Of a stretch of 6,452 bases of DNA, positions 1-6,138 are shown one piece after another; within the stretch, counting starts at the first letter, position 1; each line of letters opens with the position of its first letter. This stretch comes from Flavipsychrobacter stenotrophus (GTDB lineage: Bacteria > Bacteroidota > Bacteroidia > Chitinophagales > Chitinophagaceae), in assembly GCA_947371715.1 (NCBI GenBank), contig CANBQQ010000191.1, positions 1-6,452 on the forward strand, in the 5' to 3' direction. The translations under genes and the position numbers were made by a program. The notes below the pieces were generated by a model that saw nothing but the letters and a program-made list of their open reading frames with translations, searched no databases and was not told the DNA's origin.

Positions 1-23
1 CATTTGGTTGTGATTTTTGCGTA

Positions 24-43
24 TGCCCGATTGTGCCCGATGG
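24..43. repeat. Tandem decamer repeat, two copies
   Basis: TGCCCGATTG at 24-33 is followed directly by TGCCCGATGG at 34-43, matching at 9 of 10 positions. The spacing of one helical turn would suit a protein binding two repeats on the same DNA face, but two copies this short can also arise by chance. No function is assigned. Confidence 0.3.
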
Positions 44-191
44 AGGTTGTCTGAATCAGTAGTTCGGCGAAAGCTCACTATGACAGGTCACAGGATTGAA
101 GGAAAAGGAGGATACGTGTTGTTATTGAGATGTAACCCTGGTTTATGCAGGACTGAAGATGTTTAGCCCCTACGTGCTTTTTCTTATACAG

Positions 192-205
192 ATAGGCACG
201 CCTAT
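192..205. repeat. Short hyphenated palindrome
   Basis: ATAGGC (192-197) and GCCTAT (200-205) are perfect inverted arms around a 2-base centre (AC). The centre is too tight for an RNA hairpin with 6 bp, so if functional it would more likely be a dimeric regulator site. No adjacent gene makes this testable from the sequence alone. Confidence 0.25.
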
Positions 206-380
206 AAAATAACACACAAAGGTCGGGAAGGGAGATGTTAAGTGCAAATGAACATATCCACAATTTTTGATTTGGCTGGAAGTGGTTATGGAGTTGTGTT
301 TATGGTGGTTTTGCTGTTTGGTAATGTGGATATGGTTGTTAAATGCGCATGGCTCTTAGGGTCAGTAAATTCAAATATTG

Positions 381-392
381 TATTTTGCAACC
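381..392 (+). promoter_or_regulatory. Possible Bacteroidota -7-like promoter element upstream of the DinB gene
   Basis: TATTTTGCAACC ends 16 bases before the ATG of the DinB-family gene. It resembles the Bacteroidota -7 consensus TAnnTTTG but has one base too few between TA and TTTG, and no clear -33 TTG-type element sits at the right distance. The decamer TTTTGCAACC (383-392) recurs exactly at 1054-1063 just ahead of the next gene, which is the main reason to list it. Confidence 0.3.
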
Positions 393-408
393 ATAAAATG
401 TTAGCATC

Positions 409-921
409 ATGAAACGACCAAATAGTAATGAATACAACCCCTATTTCCAGGGCTATATAGATCTGGCAGGTGAAGGTGATTTTATGGAGTTGCTGAAAAA
501 GAATACAGCAGACACCATACGCTATTATTCTGCTATTCCCGCAGATAAACAAGGCTACCGCTATGAACCGGGTAAGTGGACCATAAAGGAGGTGCTGATG
601 CACCTGATAGATACGGAGCGTGTATTTATATACCGCGCATTGGTGGCCGGCAGAGGAGATAGTGAAACGCAACTGCACAAGATGGACCCGGACCTATACG
701 TGAGGGGTGTAGACGTAAGCGGAAGGACCATGGACAGCCTGGTGAACGAATTTAAAGCTGTACGCGGCGCCACTGAAGTGTTTTATGAAAATCTGAGCGA
801 TGAACATAGTGAGCGTATAGGTAATAATGCGCCGTTCACTATTACTCCCAGGGCATTGGGTTTCATTATGATAGGGCATATTCACCATCATAAAAACATT
901 ATTGATCAGCGATATTTATAA
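409..921 (+). CDS. DinB family protein (putative metal-dependent enzyme)
   Basis: This 170-residue protein fits the usual 150-180 residues of the DinB_2/YfiT-like four-helix-bundle superfamily. The family triad of metal-binding histidines is visible: H65 in the segment WTIKEVLMHLIDTE (57-70), then H157 and H161 in GHIHHHKNIIDQRYL (156-170), with the usual C-terminal RYL ending. Known relatives include thiol (bacillithiol, mycothiol) transferases and other divalent-metal-dependent enzymes; the substrate cannot be read from the sequence, and despite the name there is no link to DNA polymerase IV. No signal peptide, so it is probably cytoplasmic. The ATG at 409 is chosen because the N-terminal stretch NPYFQGYIDL looks family-like; no Shine-Dalgarno sequence precedes it, as is usual in this phylum. 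It appears monocistronic: 144 bases separate it from the next gene. Confidence 0.88.
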   Translation: MKRPNSNEYNPYFQGYIDLAGEGDFMELLKKNTADTIRYYSAIPADKQGYRYEPGKWTIKEVLMHLIDTERVFIYRALVAGRGDSETQLHKMDPDLYVRGVDVSGRTMDSLVNEFKAVRGATEVFYENLSDEHSERIGNNAPFTITPRALGFIMIGHIHHHKNIIDQRYL

Positions 922-1048
922 GCGTCGTAAACATCTATTTTGCCAATATGCTAAATGGATATTTTCATTTATGTGTTGTTTAGTCACTTTACTCTATTGT
1001 CTTAACAATACTTTATTAGGCGGAAAAATATTATTTACGCATATTTAA

Positions 1049-1063
1049 TAGATTTTTGCAACC
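1049..1063 (+). promoter_or_regulatory. Possible promoter element just upstream of the receptor gene
   Basis: TAGATTTTTGCAACC contains TTTTGCAACC (1054-1063), identical to 383-392 ahead of the DinB gene. It resembles a degenerate TAnnTTTG -7 element, but spacing is imperfect and no good -33 element was found. It ends only 2 bases before the ATG at 1066, so if it is a -7 element the transcript would be almost leaderless. The surrounding 922-1065 spacer is AT-rich and has only weak hairpins, such as TAAATG/CATTTA with an 8-base loop. Confidence 0.3.
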
Positions 1064-1065
1064 TC

Positions 1066-3729
1066 ATGCCACATCTTAAACATATATTAACAACTTCGGC
1101 TATCGCGCTGTTGTTGTCTTCAACACATATTGTATCGGCCCAAACGGGTTTGCTGAATGAAAAACCTGTTCTTCAAACACCTGCACCTGCCACTACCGGA
1201 AAAATATCTGGTAAATTGATAGACTCGAAAGGAGATCCGCTTTCTTATGCCACTATTACTTTGCTGCGCCAGGATTCATCTATTGTAAACGGAGATCTTT
1301 CTAAAGACGATGGTTCTTTTAGTATAGCACCAACCGGTCTGGGTAATTTCAGATTGCGCATAGAATCGATAGGGTCGTCTACTAAGTTTTTTAATGTGAC
1401 CATCACGGCGGATTCTTTAGAGAAGAACCTGGGCAAGATAAAGATAGTACAGTCTGAAACCACGCTGAAGACAGCAACGGTTACCGGTGAGAAACCTGTA
1501 GTGGAGCTGAAAGTAGATAAGAAAGTATTTAATGTAGAAAAGAACATTACCAGTTCAGGTGGTAGCGCTACCGACGTGTTGCAGAATGTGCCTTCGGTAT
1601 CGGTAGATGTGGATGGTTCTGTAAGCCTGAGAGGTAAGAGCGGTGTAACAATACTGATAGATGGTAAGCCTGCAACATTACTAGGTTCTGATGTTACCTC
1701 GGCTTTGCAGAGTATGCCCGCCTCGAGTATAGAAAGTGTAGAGGTGATCACTAATCCATCGGCTAAATATGACGCACAGGGAACAACCGGGATCATCAAT
1801 ATCATTACCAAAAAAGATGGTCGCCTGGGTATTAACGGCAACGTGACGCTGGGTGCGGGAACAAGAGATAAGTATAACGGCAACTTCGGCCTGAACATAC
1901 GCAAGGGTAAGTGGAGTGCATTTATGAATGCCAACCTGCGCATCAACAATACTTACAATAATGTAATTACCGACAGGCAGGATCGTATAGCAGACACATT
2001 GGGTAGAAAGGCGTCTTACCATACGTATGAGCATGTGCCCCGTAATTTTGGTGGTTCGTTCAACAGCATTGGTGTGACTTACGACCCCAACAAATACAAT
2101 TCCTTTACGCTAACGGAGAACATCAATAAGATGGTGTTTGGATTCAGCGACAACTCTGACTATTACGTTTACCCTACAGCAGATCAGGCGGTATTGCCGG
2201 TATATCACCTCAACAGATTCAGTAAGTCTTCGGGCGGTCCATTATCACTTTCTACCGCGTTTGACTACAAGCACAAGTTTAAAAAGAAAGATGAAGAACT
2301 GACCATAGATGGTACGCTGGCTACAACTACCATACAACGGGAGCAGACCTATGTAACTTATGCCGACAGTACTGCTGTGGCCAGGCCTAACCTGTTTCAC
2401 GTGAACCAGGATGCCCCGGGTGGCGGTGGTAATACCACATTTACTGCTTTTGCTGATTACACAGATCCCTTGTTCACCAAAAACGGTAAACTGGGATTAG
2501 GTGTAAAGACACAGCTTTATTGGTTTAACAGCAAGAACACGCCTACAACCGATACACTGGGCAAGCCTCATACGCCTACCGCCATAGATTACAGCCTGTA
2601 TGCAAAATACAATTACGAGCAGCAGATACATGCAGCTTACGTAAACTGGAGCGATCAACTGGGGAAGTTTAGCTACCAGGTGGGCTTGCGTGCGGAAGAT
2701 GCGGAATACAAAGGCAAATATGAGTCGGTAGGAGATACAAGTCTTCATAATAGTTTCTTCAATTTCTTTCCATCGGTATTTGTTTCTTACCAGATGCCGG
2801 CACAACAAACAGTATATCTGAATTACAGCCGCAGAACCAACAGGCCTAACTTTTTCCAGTTGCTGCCTTACCTCGATCTGTCTAACCCAAGCACGGTAAG
2901 TACAGGTAACCCCGACCTTATCCCTGAGTTTATAGACAATGTTGAGTTCAGTTATAACAGGCTCGACAAAAAGGGTAATAACCTGATCTTTAGTGCTTAC
3001 TACCAGTACACTCAAAATCTGATAGAGCGTGTGACCCTACCGGGTGAAGGACAGTTTGCATCATTGCTGGTATCTAAGCCGAGGAACCTGGCGAGCGGAT
3101 CGACCTATGGTGTAGAGGGAATTGCGAATCTGAAATTGACCAAGATATGGGATGCAACTGTGAATGTGAACTTGTTTCAGAATCAGTTGATCATAGGTAG
3201 CAGCAATGCCGATCTGGTGGCCAATTTTCCTAACAGAAGTGGTTTTGGTTGGTTTGCCAAGGCAAATACGAGTTTGAAGTTGCCGGCAGGATTTTCGTTG
3301 CAGGCCAATGGTAATTATGAATCGGAAAAGGTGATAGCACAGGGAAAGACCAAAGATACTTACTGGGTAGACCTGGCACTGAGAAAGAACATGCTGAAAG
3401 GCAAAGCAACACTGGTGCTGAATGTTTCAGACATTTTCAAAACACACAGGTTCATCAATGAGTTTGACCAGGCGCAGTACTACCAGACCATAAATCGTGT
3501 TAAAGAAACCCGAATAGGCAATATAACTTTCACTTACCGCTTTGGTAAAACAGATGTTGGCAAGAATATTGCAGGTGATAAGAAAGAAATGAAACGCCCG
3601 AAGGAAGAAACCAAGAAAACAACGCAGCCTAATACCGAAGATCGTGGCAAGAACATGAAGGACGGAGAAGGTGATGACAATGGCGGCGGCGGCGGTGCAC
3701 CGCAGGGTGGTGGCCAGAAGGGCAAATAG
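1066..3729 (+). CDS. Outer-membrane beta-barrel protein, TonB-dependent-receptor-like
   Basis: This 887-residue exported protein has a Sec signal peptide (hydrophobic 7-20, likely cleavage after VSA at 23-25). Next comes a carboxypeptidase-regulatory-like Ig-fold domain (about 46-127, starting GKISGKLIDSKGDPLSYATI), then a TonB-receptor plug (about 150-250) with the signature SIESVEVITNPSAKYDAQGT and a GIINIITKK end. The barrel runs from about 255 to 826 and carries the family motif around 593-621 (RPNFFQLLPYLDL, then GNPDLIPE). The final strand ITFTYRF ends at F826 and resembles an outer-membrane insertion signal. A 61-residue charged, Gly-rich tail follows (827-887). This matches the stand-alone Bacteroidota 'outer membrane beta-barrel family' receptors. 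No SusD partner follows, so a glycan-uptake role is not supported; the ligand is unknown. No convincing TonB box was identified. The start is fixed by the signal peptide. Confidence 0.9.
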   Translation: MPHLKHILTTSAIALLLSSTHIVSAQTGLLNEKPVLQTPAPATTGKISGKLIDSKGDPLSYATITLLRQDSSIVNGDLSKDDGSFSIAPTGLGNFRLRIESIGSSTKFFNVTITADSLEKNLGKIKIVQSETTLKTATVTGEKPVVELKVDKKVFNVEKNITSSGGSATDVLQNVPSVSVDVDGSVSLRGKSGVTILIDGKPATLLGSDVTSALQSMPASSIESVEVITNPSAKYDAQGTTGIINIITKKDGRLGINGNVTLGAGTRDKYNGNFGLNIRKGKWSAFMNANLRINNTYNNVITDRQDRIADTLGRKASYHTYEHVPRNFGGSFNSIGVTYDPNKYNSFTLTENINKMVFGFSDNSDYYVYPTADQAVLPVYHLNRFSKSSGGPLSLSTAFDYKHKFKKKDEELTIDGTLATTTIQREQTYVTYADSTAVARPNLFHVNQDAPGGGGNTTFTAFADYTDPLFTKNGKLGLGVKTQLYWFNSKNTPTTDTLGKPHTPTAIDYSLYAKYNYEQQIHAAYVNWSDQLGKFSYQVGLRAEDAEYKGKYESVGDTSLHNSFFNFFPSVFVSYQMPAQQTVYLNYSRRTNRPNFFQLLPYLDLSNPSTVSTGNPDLIPEFIDNVEFSYNRLDKKGNNLIFSAYYQYTQNLIERVTLPGEGQFASLLVSKPRNLASGSTYGVEGIANLKLTKIWDATVNVNLFQNQLIIGSSNADLVANFPNRSGFGWFAKANTSLKLPAGFSLQANGNYESEKVIAQGKTKDTYWVDLALRKNMLKGKATLVLNVSDIFKTHRFINEFDQAQYYQTINRVKETRIGNITFTYRFGKTDVGKNIAGDKKEMKRPKEETKKTTQPNTEDRGKNMKDGEGDDNGGGGGAPQGGGQKGK

Positions 3730-3762
3730 CATATAACGTAACAAAAGACTTAACAGGATATA

Positions 3763-4524
3763 ATGGCAAGGACAAGAAAGATAATGATGGGACTAGCAGT
3801 GTTTACCTGCCTCTCTATTGGTGCGCAGGGACAAATGCTGCGAGACTATGTGAATGATGCAACCCGTGCTATTGGTGGGAACAGGAGGAAGGCAAGCAGT
3901 AAAACAACAACCATCACTAATACCGAAATAGTATCGGGGTTGAAGCAGGCACTGGAAATAGGTGCGCAAAATGCTACCGGCAGACTGTCTGTTACCAATG
4001 GTTTTTTCAGCAACGCACTGGTAAAAGTGATGATGCCCCCTGAGGCGGCCAAAGTAGAAAATACACTACGCCAGGTAGGCCTAGGCGCCTATGTAGATAA
4101 GGCTATACTGGCAATGAACCGCGCAGCTGAAGATGCAGCTATACAGGCAAAGCCCATATTTATCAATGCCATTACCGGTATGACCGTTCAGGATGCTATA
4201 GGCATACTAAAGGGTAATAATGATGCTGCTACTCAGTATCTTAAGGGTAAAACATCGGCACAGCTGACAGCTGCATTCAAGCCGGTCATCAGCGCTTCGC
4301 TGGATAAAGTAAACGCTACAAAGTATTGGGCTGAAGTGTTTGAGGTATATAATAACCTACCTACAACATTTAATAAGGTAAATCCCGACCTTACCGCTTA
4401 TGTAACTGACAGAGCGCTGAATGGTGTATTTCTTTACATAGCCGAGGAAGAAGGCAAGATCAGAAATAACCCCGCAGCAAGAGTTACTGATATTTTGAAG
4501 AAGGTGTTTAGCTACGGTAAATAA
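3763..4524 (+). CDS. DUF4197 domain-containing secreted protein
   Basis: This 253-residue protein has an N-terminal Sec signal (basic RTRK at 3-6, hydrophobic 7-20, likely cleavage after AQG at 21-23), so it should act in the periplasm or outside the cell. From about residue 57 to the end it matches my recollection of DUF4197: GLKQALEIGAQNA, LSVTNGFFSNALVKV, MNRAAEDAA, ILKGNNDAATQYLKGKTSAQL, and PAARVTDILKKVF at the C-terminus. The family is alpha-helical, widespread in Bacteroidota and Proteobacteria, and has no established function. Cys16 sits in VFTC, which lacks the small residue expected just before a lipobox cysteine, so lipoprotein status is unlikely. It starts 33 bases after the receptor gene with no evident terminator between, and a strong terminator follows, so the two are probably co-transcribed. 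A weak AGGA lies upstream of the ATG. Confidence 0.88.
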   Translation: MARTRKIMMGLAVFTCLSIGAQGQMLRDYVNDATRAIGGNRRKASSKTTTITNTEIVSGLKQALEIGAQNATGRLSVTNGFFSNALVKVMMPPEAAKVENTLRQVGLGAYVDKAILAMNRAAEDAAIQAKPIFINAITGMTVQDAIGILKGNNDAATQYLKGKTSAQLTAAFKPVISASLDKVNATKYWAEVFEVYNNLPTTFNKVNPDLTAYVTDRALNGVFLYIAEEEGKIRNNPAARVTDILKKVFSYGK

Positions 4525-4545
4525 GTAATTCGATAAAAAAGGTAT

Positions 4546-4580
4546 AAAACGCTCTCTGCATGCAGGGGGCGTTTTGCATT
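4546..4580 (+). terminator. Intrinsic terminator after the DUF4197 gene
   Basis: Arms 4546-4558 (AAAACGCTCTCTG) and 4563-4575 (CAGGGGGCGTTTT) pair over 13 positions around a CATG tetraloop, with an A-run ahead and a TTTT run at the 3' side. Two of the pairs (T4553-G4568 and T4555-G4566) are G-U wobbles that hold only in the + strand transcript; on the minus strand they become A-C mismatches. This supports termination of the receptor-DUF4197 transcript, beginning 21 bases after the stop codon. Confidence 0.85.
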
Positions 4581-4628
4581 GTATGCGGTATATAGCGTTG
4601 GGGAGGAATGTAATATGCCTTGATGGCC

Positions 4629-4657
4629 GGAATAGAGTAAAAAATATTTTCTATTCC
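4629..4657. repeat. Inverted repeat upstream of the sigma-factor operon
   Basis: GGAATAGA (4629-4636) and TCTATTCC (4650-4657) are perfect 8-base inverted arms around a 13-base AT-rich centre. The repeat lies 48 bases before the first gene of the sigma operon, within the presumed promoter region, and is followed by TAATTTTT at 4661-4668. It could be an operator for a dimeric regulator, a promoter-proximal structure, or a weak second terminator; the sequence does not decide. It is distinct from the strong terminator at 4546-4575. Confidence 0.45.
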
Positions 4658-4705
4658 TTGTAATTTTTCGAACAGGTGAGCAACTAATAATACAAAGCAA
4701 TTTTT

Positions 4706-4987
4706 ATGAGCACGGAAACGAACGTAAAAACGCCCAAAACCATACCCGGACCGTTTAATAAAATGATCTATGCCGCTTTCACGCTGCTGGGGCTGTTCTT
4801 TTTTATTGTAAAGGGTTCGGTGTCGGAGGGACTTATGTATATTGGACTGGCATTGGTCTTTGATCCGTTCGATCAGACAGTGATGTGGAAGCAAAGACCA
4901 TTTTATCAAAAGGCGTGGTTGATAGCACACTTGTTGCTGGCACTCATACTGTTTGCATTGATGATAATTTTACCGGTTACTAAATAA
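4706..4987 (+). CDS. Small conserved-looking membrane protein, function unknown
   Basis: This 93-residue protein has a short polar N-terminus (1-19) and three hydrophobic stretches, about 20-36, 42-52 and 70-89. The middle one is short and may be re-entrant or interfacial. Between the second and third is DPFDQTVMWKQRPFYQKAW (53-71), a dense aromatic, charged and proline loop that resembles small uncharacterised Bacteroidota membrane proteins I recall, though I cannot name a family. No signal peptide or catalytic motif is visible. It ends 8 bases before the sigma-factor gene on the same strand, so it is probably the first gene of that operon and may modulate or be controlled by the sigma system; that role is inference from position only. 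The ATG at 4706 is the natural start; no Shine-Dalgarno sequence is present. Confidence 0.75.
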   Translation: MSTETNVKTPKTIPGPFNKMIYAAFTLLGLFFFIVKGSVSEGLMYIGLALVFDPFDQTVMWKQRPFYQKAWLIAHLLLALILFALMIILPVTK

Positions 4988-4995
4988 GCGCTTCA

Positions 4996-5472
4996 TTGGA
5001 CGAGCAACGGTTTATGGCATATATAAGGGAGAACCAGGGCTTGCTCAACAAGCTCATAGGGCTCTATGCCAATGACCCGGAAGAAAAGAAAGACCTGTAC
5101 CAGGAAGTACTATACCAGAGCTGGCACGGCAGGCAATCGTATCGCAACGAGGCTAAGTTCTCAACCTGGTTATACCGGGTGTGCTTAAATACCATCCTCA
5201 CCCATAAACGCAAACAAAAGATAGTAACCTATACCGATGATGTAGAGCCACTGGCACCGGCAATTCAGCACCAGGCACTTGCTACTGAAGATAGTAAGCG
5301 CCTGTACCAGGCCATAAGGCGCCTTGCGGAGTCAGACCGAGCTATTATATCGCTGCATCTGGATGGATATGACAATGGGGAGATAGGTACTATAGTGGGT
5401 ATTTCTACAGGTAATGTGGCGGTGAAGATTCACCGCATAAAAGATCAGTTAACTAAACTATTAAAGCACTAA
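4996..5472 (+). CDS. RNA polymerase sigma factor, sigma-70 family, ECF-type
   Basis: At 158 residues this has the size and two-domain layout of an extracytoplasmic-function sigma factor. Region 2 spans about 10-75, with DLYQEVLYQSW (33-43) and EAKFSTWLYRVCLNTILTHKR (52-72) corresponding to core binding and -10 recognition. Region 4 spans about 103-156, with helix-turn-helix DNGEIGTIVGISTGNVAVKIHRIK (126-149) for -35 recognition. Between them is a short linker. It directs RNA polymerase to a specific promoter set, which is unknown here. The frame is open upstream only to a stop at 4981-4983; the candidate starts are TTG at 4996 (used here, because family members usually have several residues before the first helix) and ATG at 5014, giving 152 residues. 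Neither has a clear ribosome-binding site. It sits 8 bases after the small membrane protein and 4 before a membrane protein that may be its anti-sigma factor. Confidence 0.9.
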   Translation: MDEQRFMAYIRENQGLLNKLIGLYANDPEEKKDLYQEVLYQSWHGRQSYRNEAKFSTWLYRVCLNTILTHKRKQKIVTYTDDVEPLAPAIQHQALATEDSKRLYQAIRRLAESDRAIISLHLDGYDNGEIGTIVGISTGNVAVKIHRIKDQLTKLLKH

Positions 5473-5476
5473 CGTC

Positions 5477-6082
5477 ATGGAGATAGAAGAGCAATGGCGG
5501 AATTTCGAGCCTGAAGACGATATGCTGGATGACCTGTTTGGGAAGGTAAAGGTGTCCAGACTGCAAAGTCATGGTGTGCTGAGCAAGCTCAGGAAAAATA
5601 TACTTTCCAGTACTATTTTATCGTTAGTTGCCACGGCATATCTGTTTTGGGCCACGTTCTACTTTGCCATATGGCAGGTGCAGGTGATGCTGGCGGTGGT
5701 AGATGTATTCTGCATATGGATACTGGTGATCTCCGTTAGGTTATACAAGGGAATAGATCCGCAGATAGATCCTTCATTGAGCCTGCTGGAGCAATTAAAG
5801 AACACCCGGGCTGCCATGCAACATTATATGGATGTGCAGCAGAAGGTATCCATCTTTATTTATCCGCTTTCTATAGCTGCCGGTTTTTTGATTGGCGGTG
5901 TGGTAGGGTCAGGTAAACCGATAGAAGCTTTTATAGGAGAGAAGGTTGTCATCATATCACTCGTCGTCGCAATTGTAGTACTTACTCCGGTCAATTATTT
6001 CTTTGCCAGGTGGCTGTTCAAATTATTTTTTGGTAAACAGCTTCAGCAGTTGGATAAGCTGATAAAAGAACTCGAAGAATAG
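5477..6082 (+). CDS. Four-helix membrane protein, candidate anti-sigma factor
   Basis: This 201-residue protein has an acidic then basic N-terminal segment (1-41, probably cytoplasmic) and four predicted membrane helices at about 42-63, 67-89, 124-145 and 155-177. A 34-residue charged, amphipathic loop (about 90-123, including LLEQLKNTRAAMQHYM) lies between helices 2 and 3, and a lysine-rich helical C-terminus follows. If the N-terminus is inside, the loop and the C-terminus are also cytoplasmic, so all soluble parts could contact the sigma factor. It starts 4 bases after the sigma stop codon, which suggests co-translation and a membrane-tethered anti-sigma role, common for genes next to ECF sigma factors in this phylum. 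There is no HxxxCxxC zinc-anti-sigma motif and only one cysteine (C79), so the role is inferred. No known catalytic domain is visible. Confidence 0.72.
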   Translation: MEIEEQWRNFEPEDDMLDDLFGKVKVSRLQSHGVLSKLRKNILSSTILSLVATAYLFWATFYFAIWQVQVMLAVVDVFCIWILVISVRLYKGIDPQIDPSLSLLEQLKNTRAAMQHYMDVQQKVSIFIYPLSIAAGFLIGGVVGSGKPIEAFIGEKVVIISLVVAIVVLTPVNYFFARWLFKLFFGKQLQQLDKLIKELEE

Positions 6083-6108
6083 TGGATGTAGAAATTCAGA
6101 GTTTTTAA

Positions 6109-6116
6109 TATCTTGC
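6109..6116 (+). promoter_or_regulatory. Possible -7 promoter element for the VOC-family gene
   Basis: TATCTTGC lies 22 bases upstream of the ATG at 6139 and resembles the Bacteroidota -7 element TAnnTTTG with one T missing. A matching -33 TTG-type element at the expected distance is not evident. The spacing would give a normal short leader. Its presence would separate this gene from the sigma operon, from which it is 56 bases away with no terminator seen between. Confidence 0.3.
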
Positions 6117-6138
6117 CAATATTAAAAACATATCAGAC

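Larger units (their letters stand above)
1..408. other. Gene-poor leader region, no supported gene
   Basis: No convincing coding sequence was found on either strand. The longest frame that does not overlap a real gene is 61 codons on the minus strand (78-263); it is rich in Cys and Leu, resembles no family I know, and is treated as chance. The region holds a tandem decamer (24-43), a short dyad (192-205), a G/T-biased patch (262-340), and a 9-base inverted pair (CATATCCAC at 253-261, GTGGATATG at 326-334). No tRNA, rRNA or recognisable ncRNA was seen. It probably contains the promoter of the downstream DinB-family gene and perhaps the far end or upstream region of a gene beyond the window. 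Confidence 0.5.

Noticed and set aside
1..3. CAT at the left edge, a possible minus-strand ATG of a divergent gene
   Set aside because: Three bases at the window edge cannot be evaluated without the flanking sequence.
80..166. 28-codon + strand frame, with AAGGAGG upstream of an internal GTG
   Set aside because: Too short, no recognisable sequence, and the ribosome-site-like motif lies inside the frame, not ahead of its ATG.
78..263. Minus-strand 61-codon frame in the left spacer
   Set aside because: It overlaps no real gene, but its Cys- and Leu-rich composition, lack of any recognisable motif and lack of a start signal make it indistinguishable from chance.
585..600. Perfect Shine-Dalgarno-like AAAGGAGG followed by an in-frame ATG within the DinB gene (codon 64)
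   Set aside because: The bases simply encode the conserved segment IKEVLM; an internal start would remove the first helix of the bundle, and this phylum uses Shine-Dalgarno pairing little.
1245..1949. Minus-strand 234-codon frame inside the receptor gene
   Set aside because: It is fully antisense to the strongly recognised receptor domains and its translation is a low-complexity mix of Ser, Leu, Thr and Pro typical of a shadow frame.
2497..3015. Minus-strand 172-codon frame inside the receptor barrel
   Set aside because: Antisense to conserved barrel motifs; no family resemblance of its own.
3673..3726. GGC-rich run at the receptor 3' end as a possible repeat element or second gene on the minus strand
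   Set aside because: It encodes the Gly-rich tail in frame up to the stop codon, and the antisense frames are Pro/Ala- or Cys/Leu-rich shadows.
3763..3834. Possible lipoprotein signal in the DUF4197 protein (Cys16)
   Set aside because: The residue before the cysteine is Thr in VFTC, not the Gly, Ala or Ser expected, and a standard cleavage site AQG follows.
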